A stretch of DNA of 64,000 nucleotides from Bacillota bacterium. GTDB taxonomy: Bacteria; Bacillota; Clostridia; Lachnospirales; Anaerotignaceae. The translations under genes and the position numbers were made by a program. This document shows, piece by piece, positions 53,322 through 62,856 of this stretch (within the stretch, counting starts at the first letter, position 1; the number at the start of each line of letters is the position of its first letter). The notes below the pieces were generated by a model that worked only from the letters and a program-made list of their open reading frames with translations, had not been told where the DNA came from and searched no databases. Location: contig JAETUG010000008.1 in assembly GCA_021768705.1 (NCBI GenBank), positions 28,636 through 92,635 of the forward strand. The letters run 5' to 3'.

Positions 53322-53996
53322 TTATTTATTTCTTACGAAACGCAGAATGGAATCTGCCTGATATTTGATATGGCCCTGTGCAATGGATGCGCCTTCCTCG
53401 CTGTCGCGGTTTTCGATGGCACGGATAATGCTTCTATGATGGGCAACGATGGTAGACATGGATGTGTCATTTTTTGCCTGTGCCATTCTATAGCGATACA
53501 ACTGGATCCGCAGGTTTCTGAACATTTGAACCAGCTTGTCGTTTTCTGTTGCTTCGAAGATCAAATCATGGAAATCTTCATCGATATCAACAAAACGTTC
53601 TACGTCATTTTCCGCTACGGCACGTTCGAAATCCACCTCCATATTTTTCAGCTGCTGCAGTGTTTCCTTGGACATTTTTTTGCAGGCCAGGGAAGTTGCC
53701 AAGCCTTCCAGGGCACTTCTGATCTCCAGGATATTGACGATATCTTTTTCCCCCATATCCAGAACCTGGGCACCCTTTCTGGGAACCAGTTCTACCAAAT
53801 TTTCCAGTTCCAGCATACGCAGGGCTTCGCGGACGGGTGTACGGCTTACGCCCAGTTTTTCTGCCAGCTGGTTTTCCATCAGTCTTTCGCCGGGAACCAG
53901 CTTGCCTGTCAGGATCGCATCCCGCAGGGTATTGAATACAACATCTCTCAAAGGCAGGTATTCATTTGTATTGATATTAAATTTTGTATCAGCCAT
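53322..53996 (-). CDS. GntR-family (FadR/FCD) transcriptional regulator
   Basis: A 224-residue regulator. The N-terminal winged helix has LRDAILTGKLVPGERLMENQ and KLGVSRTPVREALRMLE. The C-terminal all-helical FCD domain carries the metal/ligand residues Asp and His in DEDFHDLIFEA, His in VAHHRSIIRAI and His in AQGHIKYQ. FCD regulators usually respond to organic acids or sugar acids; no target is evident here. It overlaps the ispE stop by 8 bases and is probably expressed from the ispE promoter. Confidence 0.92.
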   Translation of the reverse strand: MADTKFNINTNEYLPLRDVVFNTLRDAILTGKLVPGERLMENQLAEKLGVSRTPVREALRMLELENLVELVPRKGAQVLDMGEKDIVNILEIRSALEGLATSLACKKMSKETLQQLKNMEVDFERAVAENDVERFVDIDEDFHDLIFEATENDKLVQMFRNLRIQLYRYRMAQAKNDTSMSTIVAHHRSIIRAIENRDSEEGASIAQGHIKYQADSILRFVRNK

Positions 53997-54891
53997 TTTT
54001 ATGTTCTCCTCTCAACTCTCTCTGTACCTGATAAATCCTTGTTGCCACAGAATCCTTCAGGGCAAATTCTCTCTTCACCAGAGCAGCTGCTTTTCTTGCT
54101 TTTTCCCTTTCCGTAAAAAGGGCAAATACAGTGGGACCGCTGCCGCTCATCAGGGCACCTTCCGCCCCTAATTCCATCAAGCGTTCTTTGATTTTTGCAA
54201 TCTTGGGATGCATCGGGATCGTCACTGTCTCCAGCACATTGCAGAGCAGTTTGCCCATCTTCGCCACATCTTTCTCTTCCATGGCTTTAAGCATTGCCTC
54301 GGTATTCGGGTGTTCCTGTACTTCCTGCCAGCGCAGCCCCTTATACACAGAGACAGTGGAAACGCTTACGGGCAGTTTTGCCAGCACCACATAGCAATCA
54401 GGACAGGGATATTCCACATTGGTCAAAATCTCGCCTACGCCCTCGCACAGCACCGTTCCCCGGCGCACGCAGTAAGGGATATCGGAACCCAACCTGCCTG
54501 CCAGTTCTTCCAGTTCCCTCTGGGAAAGATGCAGGTCGAACAATCGGTTCATGCCAACCAGAACAGCGGCGCAGTCTGTACTGCCGCCGGCCAACCCCGC
54601 TGCAACAGGAATCCGCTTATCGATCTCGATGAATACACCGTCTTCGATGCCAAAGGTTTCCCGCATCAGGTTTGCCGCCTTCCATGCCAGATTGCGTTCA
54701 TCGGCAGGCAGCCAAGACAGGTTGGTTTTCAGCTTGATCCCAGGCTTTTCAAGCTTCTTCATGTAGATGCCGTCATACAAAGCCACGGTCTGCATAATGG
54801 TTTCCAGAAGATGATAGCCATCCTCCCGCTTGCCTGTCACATCCAGTGTTAAATTGATTTTTGCTCTTGCCTTGAGTCGTATTTCTCTCAC
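53989..54891 (-). CDS. ispE: 4-diphosphocytidyl-2-C-methyl-D-erythritol kinase
   Basis: A 300-residue GHMP kinase of the non-mevalonate (MEP) isoprenoid pathway, which phosphorylates CDP-ME at the 2-hydroxyl. It has KARAKINLTLDVTGKREDGYH with the conserved catalytic Lys/Asp region, the ATP loop PVAAGLAGGSTDCAAVL and the C-terminal ALMSGSGPTVFALF. The GTG at 54891 is preferred as start, because GGGGGAT lies 6 bases upstream and the next residues (REIRLKARAK) are family-like; the ATG at 54930 has no such site. The adjacent gntR gene is a common ispE neighbour in clostridia as I recall. Confidence 0.93.
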   Translation of the reverse strand: MREIRLKARAKINLTLDVTGKREDGYHLLETIMQTVALYDGIYMKKLEKPGIKLKTNLSWLPADERNLAWKAANLMRETFGIEDGVFIEIDKRIPVAAGLAGGSTDCAAVLVGMNRLFDLHLSQRELEELAGRLGSDIPYCVRRGTVLCEGVGEILTNVEYPCPDCYVVLAKLPVSVSTVSVYKGLRWQEVQEHPNTEAMLKAMEEKDVAKMGKLLCNVLETVTIPMHPKIAKIKERLMELGAEGALMSGSGPTVFALFTEREKARKAAALVKREFALKDSVATRIYQVQRELRGEHKNG

Positions 54892-55174
54892 GGTGTGATC
54901 CCCCGTTTTTTCTATACTGTATACATTCATTGTGTATATTGTACACTATTCAGAACAAAGAAGCAATCGCCAACTTCCACAAAAAAATGCGGCTTTTGTC
55001 GAAAAAGGGGAAACCTTTTACGAATTGAGAAATTCCTGTCCTATCATGGAAAACATAGTATGTTCCCATTTTTTTATAGATTTTTCTTACAAATAATGCC
55101 GTTTTTCCACAAAAAAAGTTTTTCTTGCTTTTTCGAAAAATAATGCTATACTATCCTTGTAAAAAAAATATCGA
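54892..55174. other. Divergent intergenic region, ispE / riboflavin operon
   Basis: It holds the ispE leader (with a GTATACA/TGTATAT-rich stretch near 54915-54945), then AT-rich sequence, and the promoter of the riboflavin riboswitch. No gene is seen. Confidence 0.6.
55125..55152 (+). promoter_or_regulatory. Promoter of the riboflavin operon
   Basis: TTGCTT (55125-55130), 16-base spacer, TATACT (55147-55152), about 16 bases upstream of the riboswitch. Confidence 0.7.
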
Positions 55175-55285
55175 ACTCTTCAGGGCAGGGTGAAATTCCC
55201 GATCGGCGGTAAAGTCCGCGAGCGTGAAAGCGCAGGATTTGGTGAGATTCCAAAACCGACAGTATAGTCTGGATGGAAGAAGAGA
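55175..55285 (+). ncRNA. FMN riboswitch (RFN element)
   Basis: The RFN core is present in order: CTCTTCAGGGCAGGGTGAAA, TTCCCGATCGGCGGTAAAGT, CCGCGAGC, a short variable stem, GGATTTGGTGAGATTCCAAA, ACCGACAGTATAGTCTGGAT and the closing GGAAGAAGAG that pairs with the start. It binds FMN and is followed by a terminator before ribD, so FMN is expected to stop transcription of the riboflavin genes. Confidence 0.97.
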
Positions 55286-55370
55286 ACTTTGGAAAGCTGT
55301 GGCAGTTTTTTTGCGTAGTTTTTTGCTTATGGAAAAATTATATGTTGCGGTCTCTCTATCTGTTTTCTAT

Positions 55371-55406
55371 GCCCTGTATGAGCCTTTGGCGCATACAGGC
55401 TTTTTT
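55371..55406 (+). terminator. Riboswitch-controlled terminator before ribD
   Basis: GCCCTGTATG (55371-55380) pairs with CATACAGGC (55392-55400, one bulge), followed by TTTTTT (55401-55406). It is the expression platform of the FMN riboswitch. Confidence 0.8.
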
Positions 55407-55519
55407 ATTTCTGCGGCAGCTCCTTTTCAGCTGTCCGCACCTTTAGCAAACCTTTTTTCGAAAACAGACCCCCTCTTTTTTCTATGCCTTTCTACCCTGA
55501 TGGAAAGGATGATATCCCC

Positions 55520-56632
55520 ATGTGTAACAAATCTTATATGCGCCGTGCCATCCAACTGGCGAAAAACGGTCTCGGCTATACCAATCCCAATCCTTTGGTT
55601 GGAGCTGTCATCGTCAAGGACGGTCGGATCATCGGCGAAGGCTATCATGCCCACTGCGGCGGTCTCCATGCGGAGCGAAACGCTTTTGCCAACTGTACAG
55701 AAGACCCCGCAGGGGCAGACCTGTATGTCACCTTAGAACCCTGCTGCCATCAGGGGCGCACCCCACCCTGTACGGAAATCATTTTGGAAAAGGACATCCG
55801 CCGGGTCATCATCGGTTCCAGAGACCCCAATCCCAAGGTCAGCGGCAAAGGAGCCGCCCTCCTGCGCTCCCATGGCATAGAGGTCATCGAGGATTACCTG
55901 CGGGAAGAATGTGACACACTGAACCCCATCTTTTTTCACTATATCACCCAAAAAATGCCTTATGTGGCTGTAAAATATGCCATGACCGCTGATGGAAAGA
56001 TCGCCACGGTCACGGGGGCCTCCCAATGGATCACAGGCGAGGAGGCAAGAGCCCATGTCCATACTCTGCGCCACCGCTATCGTGGGATTCTGGTAGGCAT
56101 CGGCACCGTCCTTGCCGATGATCCCCTCCTGAACTGCCGTATGGAAAACGGCAGAGACCCTGTCCGCATCATCTGTGACAGCCATCTGCGCCTGCCCTTG
56201 GAAAGCCAAATCTGCAAAACTGCCAAGGATATCCAAACCATTGTGGCCTATGTTGAGGGCGATGCAGAAAAAATCGCCGCTTTGGAAGCCTGCGGCATCA
56301 CCCTTTGGCAGATGCCCCAACGAAAGGGACACGTTGCCCTCCGCCCCCTCATGGAAAAGCTGGCAAAGGTGGAGATCGACAGCGTTCTGGCGGAAGGCGG
56401 CGGTCAAATCCATTTCAGCCTTTTGGAGGAAAGGCTGGCGCAAAAGGTTTACGCCTATATCGCCCCGAAGATTTTCGGCGGCGGCAGTGCCAAAACCCCT
56501 GTGGGCGGCACGGGTGTTTCCCTGCCTGCCGATGCATTCCTGCTGAAGCAATCAGGACTGCAGACCTTTGGGGAGGATTTATTGCTGGAATATGACGTTT
56601 TGGAAGGAGGAAAGCCATGTTTACAGGATTGA
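55520..56632 (+). CDS. ribD: Bifunctional riboflavin deaminase/reductase RibD
   Basis: A 370-residue protein. The N-terminal deaminase domain has zinc ligands in GLHAERNAF and LEPCCHQGRTPPC. The C-terminal reductase domain has KYAMTADGKIATVTGASQWI, GIGTVLADDPLL and ILAEGGG-type (VLAEGGGQIHFSL) NADPH-site motifs. It carries out the second and third steps after GTP cyclohydrolase II in riboflavin synthesis. The ATG at 55520 (MCNKSYMRRA) follows AAAGGA by 10 bases. Its end overlaps ribE by 16 bases. Confidence 0.96.
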   Translation: MCNKSYMRRAIQLAKNGLGYTNPNPLVGAVIVKDGRIIGEGYHAHCGGLHAERNAFANCTEDPAGADLYVTLEPCCHQGRTPPCTEIILEKDIRRVIIGSRDPNPKVSGKGAALLRSHGIEVIEDYLREECDTLNPIFFHYITQKMPYVAVKYAMTADGKIATVTGASQWITGEEARAHVHTLRHRYRGILVGIGTVLADDPLLNCRMENGRDPVRIICDSHLRLPLESQICKTAKDIQTIVAYVEGDAEKIAALEACGITLWQMPQRKGHVALRPLMEKLAKVEIDSVLAEGGGQIHFSLLEERLAQKVYAYIAPKIFGGGSAKTPVGGTGVSLPADAFLLKQSGLQTFGEDLLLEYDVLEGGKPCLQD

Positions 56633-57261
56633 TCGAAGAAATCGGCTCTGTCCGCCGAGTGGTATCCGGTGCGGAATGGGGCAGCATCGCCATTGCCTGT
56701 AAGGATATCCTGCCAGGGACAAAAATCGGCGACAGCATTGCCGTCAATGGCGTCTGCCTGACGGTGACGACCCTGCAAAAGGATGGCTTCACCGCCGATG
56801 TTATGGCAGAGACCCTCAGACGCAGCGATCTGGGCGCATTGCGGCAGGGGGACTCTGTCAATCTGGAACGGGCCATGGCAGCAGACGGACGCTTCGGTGG
56901 ACATATTGTGGCAGGCCATGTGGACGGCACAGGTACCCTCGCCCGGAAAAAACAGGAAGGCAACGCCATAGTGCTGACCATCGCCGCAGCCCCCGCTATT
57001 TTGTATGAGATCGTAGAGAAAGGCTCCATCGCCATTGATGGCGTCAGCCTGACGGTGGTTTCCGTAGATGCAGAGCATTTCACCGTTTCCATCATTCCCC
57101 ACACTGGGGCAAAAACCATATTGTTAGAGAAAAAAACAGGCGATCCCGTCAATCTGGAAACAGACGTTATCGCTAAATATATCCGCCGCTTCATGACCCC
57201 TCCGCCGGAGGAGAAAAAAAGCGGACTGACCCTTTCCTTTTTGCAGGAAAACGGATTTTAA
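56617..57261 (+). CDS. ribE: Riboflavin synthase, alpha subunit
   Basis: A 214-residue protein made of two similar lumazine-binding barrels, starting MFTGLIEEIGSVRRV and with GDSIAVNGVCLTVT in the first repeat and GSIAIDGVSLTVVSVD in the second; VAGHVDGTG and the C-terminal helix complete the family pattern. It dismutates two 6,7-dimethyl-8-ribityllumazine molecules to riboflavin. GGAAGGAGG inside ribD gives the ribosome-binding site. Confidence 0.96.
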   Translation: MFTGLIEEIGSVRRVVSGAEWGSIAIACKDILPGTKIGDSIAVNGVCLTVTTLQKDGFTADVMAETLRRSDLGALRQGDSVNLERAMAADGRFGGHIVAGHVDGTGTLARKKQEGNAIVLTIAAAPAILYEIVEKGSIAIDGVSLTVVSVDAEHFTVSIIPHTGAKTILLEKKTGDPVNLETDVIAKYIRRFMTPPPEEKKSGLTLSFLQENGF

Positions 57262-57282
57262 GCTTGAGAAGGAGGAACAACC

Positions 57283-58494
57283 ATGGAATATACATACAGC
57301 ACCATTGAAGAAGCATTGGCAGAACTGCGGGCAGGTCATCTGCTTATGGTCATCGATGACCCTGACAGAGAAAACGAAGGCGATCTGATCTGTGCCGCTC
57401 AGTTTGCCACCACAGAAAACGTAAACTTCATGGCAAAGGAAGCCAAGGGGCTCATCTGCACCCCCATGTCTGCCGCTGTTGCCGACAGACTGGGTCTGGA
57501 ACAGATGGTAAAGGTCAATACAGATAACCATAGCACTGCCTTCACTGTTTCCATCGACCATGTGAATACCACCACAGGCATTTCCGCCGAAGAAAGAGGC
57601 TATACCTGCCGTATGTGCGTAGACCCCGCCACAAAGCCCGAGGATTTGCGCCGCCCCGGTCATGTTTTCCCTCTGGTGGCAAGAAAAGGCGGTGTGCTGG
57701 TGCGGAATGGACATACAGAAGCCACCGTTGATCTGTGCAGACTGGCAGGCTTGGACGAATGCGGTCTTTGCTGCGAGATCATGCGGGAGGACGGCACCAT
57801 GATGCGTACCTCCGAGCTGCTGGAAAAAGCCACGGAATGGAACATAAAGGTCATCACCATCAAGGATCTGCAGGATTATTGCCGCCGCCATGATAAGCAT
57901 GTCCGCAAAGAAGCAGAGGCAAAGCTGCCTACCGCTTATGGTGAATTTAAGATCTGCGGCTATGTGAACGATATCACAGGGGAGCATCATGTGGCTCTGG
58001 TAAAGGGCGATATCGGTGATGGAAAAGACCTGCTGTGCCGTGTCCATTCCGAATGCTTGACTGGGGATGTATTCGGTTCCTGCCGCTGCGACTGCGGTCC
58101 CCAGCTTTCCGCCGCTATGCAGCAGATCGAAAAAGAAGGCAGAGGCATCCTGTTATATATGCGTCAGGAAGGCAGGGGCATCGGGCTCATCAATAAACTA
58201 AAGGCCTATGAACTGCAGGAAAAGGGCAGAGATACTGTGGAAGCCAATCTGGATCTGGGCTTTGCTCCCGACCTGCGGGAATATTGGATCGGCGCACAGA
58301 TTTTGCAGGACTTGGGTGCAAAAGAACTGCGCTTGCTGACCAACAACCCCGATAAGATTTATGGTCTGGATGGCTTTGGCGTAGAGATCGTAGAACGGGT
58401 GCCTATCGAGATCACCCCTCAGCAGTATGATGAATTTTACCTGCGTACCAAACAGCAGAAAATGGGACATATCTTCTCCCATATTTTTGAATAA
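57283..58494 (+). CDS. ribBA: Bifunctional DHBP synthase / GTP cyclohydrolase II
   Basis: A 403-residue fusion. Residues 1-200 are DHBP synthase ([37 protein letters not shown]). Residues 205-400 are GTP cyclohydrolase II with zinc Cys ligands in [15 protein letters not shown] and the RQEGRGIGL motif, ending in RVPIEI. It feeds both branches of riboflavin synthesis, from ribulose 5-phosphate and from GTP. GAAGGAGG precedes the ATG. Confidence 0.97.
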   Translation: MEYTYSTIEEALAELRAGHLLMVIDDPDRENEGDLICAAQFATTENVNFMAKEAKGLICTPMSAAVADRLGLEQMVKVNTDNHSTAFTVSIDHVNTTTGISAEERGYTCRMCVDPATKPEDLRRPGHVFPLVARKGGVLVRNGHTEATVDLCRLAGLDECGLCCEIMREDGTMMRTSELLEKATEWNIKVITIKDLQDYCRRHDKHVRKEAEAKLPTAYGEFKICGYVNDITGEHHVALVKGDIGDGKDLLCRVHSECLTGDVFGSCRCDCGPQLSAAMQQIEKEGRGILLYMRQEGRGIGLINKLKAYELQEKGRDTVEANLDLGFAPDLREYWIGAQILQDLGAKELRLLTNNPDKIYGLDGFGVEIVERVPIEITPQQYDEFYLRTKQQKMGHIFSHIFE

Positions 58495-58536
58495 AGAGCA
58501 TTTCAGAAACAACGGCTTTCAAAGGAGGAAATCACT

Positions 58537-59001
58537 ATGCATAAAATCGAAGGAAAACTGATCGCAAACGACATGAAATTCGGCATCGTTGCCGCAAGAT
58601 TCAATGAATTCATCGTCAGCAAGCTCATCGGCGGTGCGGAGGATGCCCTGCTGCGCCATGGTGCAAAGGAAGATGATATCACACTGGCATGGGTACCCGG
58701 TGCTTTCGAAATCCCCACTGCTGCAAAACAAATGGCGCAGTCCGGCAAATATGATGCTGTCATCTGCCTGGGCGCAGTCATCCGTGGTGCTACCAGCCAC
58801 TATGATTATGTCTGTAACGAAGTATCCAAAGGCATTGCTCATGTTTCTCTGGAAACCGGCGTACCTGTCATGTTTGGCGTGGTAACTACCGAAAACATCG
58901 AACAGGCAGTGGAACGGGCAGGCACAAAGGCAGGGAATAAAGGCTATGATGCTGCCGTTTCCGCCATAGAAATGGTAGACCTCATCAAAAAACTGAAATA
59001 A
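58537..59001 (+). CDS. ribH: 6,7-dimethyl-8-ribityllumazine synthase
   Basis: A 154-residue protein with the family core: [49 protein letters not shown] with the catalytic His, and [17 protein letters not shown]. It condenses the ribityl-aminouracil and DHBP products, and forms large icosahedral or pentameric shells in relatives. It closes the ribD-E-BA-H operon, the same order as in Bacillus. AAAGGAGG precedes the ATG. Confidence 0.97.
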   Translation: MHKIEGKLIANDMKFGIVAARFNEFIVSKLIGGAEDALLRHGAKEDDITLAWVPGAFEIPTAAKQMAQSGKYDAVICLGAVIRGATSHYDYVCNEVSKGIAHVSLETGVPVMFGVVTTENIEQAVERAGTKAGNKGYDAAVSAIEMVDLIKKLK

Positions 59002-59130
59002 GCCCTCTTCCGGAGTAAGGCAGGATTTATTTCTGTCTTTCTCCTTTTCTTTCATTTCCCTTAATTTTCGAAAAAATGGTTTTCTCTCTCAAAAATCGTA
59101 TTATAATGAAAGAAAAGGGAGGTAAGCCTT

Positions 59131-60183
59131 ATGTGGACATTCTATGAAAAAAATAAACAGGTCATCCATGATATGTTATTGCTTTTTGCGGCAGTGCTGC
59201 TCTGCTTCCTGTTTTTCCGCTATCTATTTGGTATTTTTCTGCCATTCCTCATCGGCTGGCTGCTAAGCCTGTTGTTCAATCCCTTGGCGGATCGGCTGCA
59301 AAAACTCCATATCCCTCGGGGCATCAGCGCCCTGTTGGGCATCCTGCTGCTGTTCGCCCTATTGGGACTTCTTGGCTTCTGGTCCGGGACAAGCATCGTA
59401 GATAGAATCCGACATATCTCTGATAATTTTCCTTATTATATGGATATCGTAGAAAAACGACTGCAGGATTTCTGGGCACAGTTCGATGCCTTTCGGGAAA
59501 AATTGCCTCTGGCATTGCAGGAGGCTTTTCGGGAATTTCAGAATGACACTTCCAGCATATTGCTTTCCCTGCTGCCTACAGGCAGTGCGACCAGCAAGCT
59601 GGGGGGAGTTTCCAGCTTCTTTCTGGGGTTCTTTGTGGCATTGATCTCTGCTTATTTCTTTACCAAGGACAGAGACCTGATCCGCAAAGTATATCTGGAT
59701 CACGTTGCACCTCTGCTGGGGCTTTCCATCCATACCACAAAGCAGGAACTGAAGGCTTCCGTCTGGGGTTATGTAAAAACGCAGATCATCCTGATGGGCT
59801 TTACCTTTACTATCACCATCATCGGCATGCTGCTGATGAAATCGCCCCACGCCCTGCTGCTGAGCGTTCTCATTGCCATCATCGATTCCCTGCCCTTCTT
59901 TGGCAGCGGCTTTATCCTCTGGCCCGGGGCTGTCATCCATTTGATGATGGGGAATACCTTCCTGGCTATCGGATATCTGGCACTGTATGGCATCATCCAG
60001 ATCATGCGGCAGATTTTGCAGCCCAAGATTTTGGGGACGCAGATCGGTCTGCACCCCCTGCTGACTTTGTTTTCTATGTATTTCGGGTTCAAATGCGTCG
60101 GCGTATTCGGTCTGATTCTGGGGCCAATCGTTGCCGTGGTGCTGCGGGCATTTTTCCGCATCCGTAAAGATCAAACCGCATAA
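59131..60183 (+). CDS. ytvI: YtvI-type membrane protein (AI-2E transporter superfamily)
   Basis: A 350-residue polytopic membrane protein. It has N-terminal helices (MLLLFAAVLLCFLFFRYLFG, FLIGWLLSLLFNPLADRLQ), an internal soluble region (RIRHISDNFPYYMDIVEKR), and the C-terminal signature SLPFFGSGFILWPGAVIHL and LGTQIGLHPLLTLFSMYFG. The AI-2E superfamily spans many transporters, and the YtvI branch is named for sporulation; the substrate is not known. AAGGGAGG precedes the ATG. A TATAAT hexamer lies near 59099-59104 without a clear -35. Confidence 0.85.
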   Translation: MWTFYEKNKQVIHDMLLLFAAVLLCFLFFRYLFGIFLPFLIGWLLSLLFNPLADRLQKLHIPRGISALLGILLLFALLGLLGFWSGTSIVDRIRHISDNFPYYMDIVEKRLQDFWAQFDAFREKLPLALQEAFREFQNDTSSILLSLLPTGSATSKLGGVSSFFLGFFVALISAYFFTKDRDLIRKVYLDHVAPLLGLSIHTTKQELKASVWGYVKTQIILMGFTFTITIIGMLLMKSPHALLLSVLIAIIDSLPFFGSGFILWPGAVIHLMMGNTFLAIGYLALYGIIQIMRQILQPKILGTQIGLHPLLTLFSMYFGFKCVGVFGLILGPIVAVVLRAFFRIRKDQTA

Positions 60184-60228
60184 AAAAACCACTCTGCATC
60201 TTCAACATTTTGCAGAGTGGTTTTTTAT
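60183..60228. terminator. Bidirectional terminator, ytvI / traX
   Basis: AAAAAACCACTCTGCA (60183-60198) is perfectly inverted at 60211-60226, with T-runs in both directions. Confidence 0.9.
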
Positions 60229-60860
60229 ATTGCCATTTTGATTCCCCAAAGCACCAGCAAATGCAGGGGATAAAAGACATAGAAGAAATATCTGGGGAGC
60301 CTGCGGCTCAGGGCTTTGATACGCCATTTTCCATCCAGAAAAGCGAAAGAAAACAGGGAAAGCACCTGTATCCAAGCCTTTTTGGTGAAACCATAGAGCA
60401 CATTCAACAGCAGTTGACCATAGAAACAAAGGGATTCCCTTTCCCGATAAAATCCGAAAAAGAAAATCGTCCAGACCCCATACCAGCCATAACTCATATC
60501 CGCCCAATAGGAGCCAATGAGCAGCACTGCTGCCACGGCTTTTTCCCCTTTCTGCCAGAAATAGAGGGCTGCCGCCCCCCATGCCAGCATAAACAGGGGA
60601 TTCCCCTGCCGCAGTCCGAAGGTCAGCATATAAATAGGCTGAGAAAGGATGGCTGTCAGTAGGATGCGCCCAAAATAGTTCCAAAAATTACGGGTACAGG
60701 CGACCCCTTCTGCAATGCCAAAGGCAAAAAGGGGGAAAGAGAGCCGCCCGATGGCACGAAACCCCACCATCTGTGGAAAAAAGATAATACCGATATGGTC
60801 GATGAGCATGGTCAATGCCGCCGTGATCTGGATAAACCGCCGCTGTTCTCCCATCATCAT
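60225..60860 (-). CDS. TraX-family membrane protein
   Basis: A 211-residue membrane protein with six or seven helices. The opening LTMLIDHIGIIFFP, then GRLSFPLFAFGIAEGV, and SQPIYMLTFG belong to the TraX family, named after the F-plasmid pilin acetylase. Chromosomal members in Firmicutes are widespread and are not tied to conjugation, so the acetylation role is only by analogy. The ATG overlaps the cysK stop by 4 bases. There are three successive ATGs, so the exact start is uncertain by a few residues. Confidence 0.85.
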   Translation of the reverse strand: MMMGEQRRFIQITAALTMLIDHIGIIFFPQMVGFRAIGRLSFPLFAFGIAEGVACTRNFWNYFGRILLTAILSQPIYMLTFGLRQGNPLFMLAWGAAALYFWQKGEKAVAAVLLIGSYWADMSYGWYGVWTIFFFGFYRERESLCFYGQLLLNVLYGFTKKAWIQVLSLFSFAFLDGKWRIKALSRRLPRYFFYVFYPLHLLVLWGIKMAI

Positions 60861-61789
60861 CCCTGGAACATAGGTGTGGAAAGATATCTGTCCCCTGTAT
60901 CAGGCAGAAGCACCACAACGGTCTTTCCTGCGTTTTCGGGACGTTTTGCCACCTCTGCCGCCGCATGGACAGCCGCACCGGCGGAAATGCCTGCCAGCAA
61001 GCCTTCCTTTCTGGCAAGGGCTCTGCCTGCTTCATAGGCTTCTTCCTCTGTCACTGTCAGCACTTCATCATACAATTCCGTGTCCAGGATGGAAGGGACA
61101 AAATTTGCACCGATGCCCTGTAATCCGTGGGGGCCTGCTGTACCCTTTGTCAGCAAGGGAGAGGATGCAGGTTCCACGCCAATGATCTTCACGTTAGGGT
61201 TCTTTTCCTTCAAATATCTGCCTACACCAGTCAATGTGCCGCCTGTGCCGATACCCGCCACGAAAATATCTACTTTGCCATCGGTATCTTCCCAGATTTC
61301 AGGGCCTGTAGTATCGTAATGGGCCGCAGGGTTGGAAGGGTTATCAAACTGACCTGGAATAAAGGAATTGGGGATCTCCTTCGCCAGCTCTTCTGCCTTT
61401 TCGATGGCACCTGCCATGCCCTTTGCCCCTTCTGTCAGCACCAGTTCCGCACCAAAGGCAGTCATCAGCAGTCTGCGTTCCATACTCATGGTATCGGGCA
61501 TGACGATGATGGCACGATAGCCCCTCGCTGCCGCCATGACCGCCAGACCAATGCCTGTATTGCCGCTGGTGGGTTCGATGATAGTAGCTCCTTCTTTCAG
61601 GATGCCTGCTTTTTCCGCATCCTCCACCATGCGCTTTGCCACTCTGTCCTTTGCGCTGCCGCCGGGGTTCAAAGCTTCCACCTTTGCCAGCAGATTTGCG
61701 TTCAGTCCCATTTTCTGTTCCAGATGTGTCAGTTCCAGCAATGGTGTCTTGCCAATAAGTTCTTCTACACTTTTATAAATCTTAGCCAT
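60857..61789 (-). CDS. cysK: Cysteine synthase A (O-acetylserine sulfhydrylase)
   Basis: A 310-residue PLP enzyme that makes cysteine from O-acetylserine and sulfide. It has the PLP Lys in NPGGSAKDRVAKRMVED, the substrate loop PTSGNTGIG, QFDNPSNPAAHYDTTGPEI and the phosphate-binding GIGTGGTLTGVGRYL. The start is the ATG at 61789, or the adjacent ATG at 61792, both behind GGAGG. It is coupled to traX, an association without an obvious functional reason. Confidence 0.95.
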   Translation of the reverse strand: MAKIYKSVEELIGKTPLLELTHLEQKMGLNANLLAKVEALNPGGSAKDRVAKRMVEDAEKAGILKEGATIIEPTSGNTGIGLAVMAAARGYRAIIVMPDTMSMERRLLMTAFGAELVLTEGAKGMAGAIEKAEELAKEIPNSFIPGQFDNPSNPAAHYDTTGPEIWEDTDGKVDIFVAGIGTGGTLTGVGRYLKEKNPNVKIIGVEPASSPLLTKGTAGPHGLQGIGANFVPSILDTELYDEVLTVTEEEAYEAGRALARKEGLLAGISAGAAVHAAAEVAKRPENAGKTVVVLLPDTGDRYLSTPMFQG

Positions 61790-61829
61790 CATTTTAGCCT
61801 CCGTTTCCAAATTTTATATCCAATAGTTT

Positions 61830-61858
61830 AACATAAATTCTCAATCTGTACAGTCCAA
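61830..61858 (-). promoter_or_regulatory. Promoter of cysK-traX
   Basis: TTGGAC (61853-61858), 17-base spacer, TATGTT (61830-61835) on the minus strand. No T-box or SAM-type riboswitch is visible in the short leader. Confidence 0.6.
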
Positions 61859-61943
61859 CAGCCAAAAAATCTTGTACCTTCTCTTTTTTTGTGCTACCAT
61901 TATCCCTGTAGTGTATACATTGCAGCAGAAAAGGAGAAATACT

Positions 61944-62813
61944 ATGAAAATCGGTAGAAATGATCCCTGCTGGTGCGGCAGCGGGAAAAAATACAAAGCA
62001 TGTCATGCAGCATTTGATGAAAAGTTGACGGCATATAAATTAAAACGTGTCCCCGTTCCCAGCCATAAGCTCATCAAGACTCAGGAACAGCTGGAAGGCA
62101 TCCGCAAAGCCGGCAAGCTGAACACGGAAATTCTGGATATGGTAGCGGCAAATATCAAAGCCGGCATGTCCACAGACGATATCAACACACTGGTGCATAA
62201 CTACACCATCGAACACGGCGGCATCCCCGCACCCCTGAACTATCAGGGCTTCCCCAAAAGTGTCTGCACCTCTGTAAACGACGTTATCTGTCATGGTATT
62301 CCTGATAAAAATGAAATCCTGAAGGACGGCGATATCATCAATGTTGACGTAACCACCATCCTGGATGGCTACTATGCCGACGCTTCCCGTATGTTCCTGA
62401 TTGGCGAAGTCAGCGACGAAGCAAGAAAGCTGGTGGAAGTGACAAAAGAATCCGTCGATCTTGCTCTGAAAGAAGTGAAGCCCTGGGGGCGTCTGGGGGA
62501 TATCGGCGCAGTCATCAGCGAATATGTTTATAAACACGGCTACACTGTTCTCCGTGATATCGGCGGTCATGGTGTCGGCAACGACTTCCATGAAGATCCC
62601 TATGTCTGCCACATCGGCAAAAGAGGCACAGGCATGCTGCTGGTGCCCGGTATGGTATTCACCATCGAACCTATGGTGAACGAAGGGGAAGAAGATTTCT
62701 TCCAGGATGAAGAAAACGGCTGGACGATCTATACAGAGGATGGTTCCCTGTCTGCCCAGTGGGAATACACCGTTGCTGTGACAGAGGACGGCGTGGAGAT
62801 CATCACACACTAA
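61944..62813 (+). CDS. map: Methionine aminopeptidase with N-terminal SEC-C zinc motif
   Basis: A 289-residue type-I enzyme that removes the initiator Met. A SEC-C zinc-binding motif ([18 protein letters not shown]) occupies residues 4-21, ahead of the catalytic domain, which runs from about residue 40. Metal ligands are seen in [19 protein letters not shown] (two Asp), [13 protein letters not shown] (His), FTIEPMV (Glu) and AQWEYTV (Glu). The SEC-C extension may dock the enzyme on the ribosome, as proposed for similar proteins. The ATG at 61944 follows AAAAGGAG by 7 bases. Confidence 0.95.
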   Translation: MKIGRNDPCWCGSGKKYKACHAAFDEKLTAYKLKRVPVPSHKLIKTQEQLEGIRKAGKLNTEILDMVAANIKAGMSTDDINTLVHNYTIEHGGIPAPLNYQGFPKSVCTSVNDVICHGIPDKNEILKDGDIINVDVTTILDGYYADASRMFLIGEVSDEARKLVEVTKESVDLALKEVKPWGRLGDIGAVISEYVYKHGYTVLRDIGGHGVGNDFHEDPYVCHIGKRGTGMLLVPGMVFTIEPMVNEGEEDFFQDEENGWTIYTEDGSLSAQWEYTVAVTEDGVEIITH

Positions 62814-62822
62814 AAATCGACG

Positions 62823-62856
62823 AAAACCCACCAGAAAAATCTGATGGGTTTTTTTA
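62823..62856. terminator. Terminator after map
   Basis: AAAACCCA-CCAGA pairs with TCTG-A-TGGGTTTT and is followed by TTTT. It overlaps the 3' end of the convergent hydrolase gene. Confidence 0.8.

Noticed and set aside
60225..60860. TraX as a sign of a conjugative element
   Set aside because: No other transfer genes are nearby and the gene is coupled to cysK, so it is a chromosomal family member.
61790..61870. T-box or SAM riboswitch upstream of cysK
   Set aside because: The leader from the predicted promoter is only about 35 bases and has none of the conserved elements.
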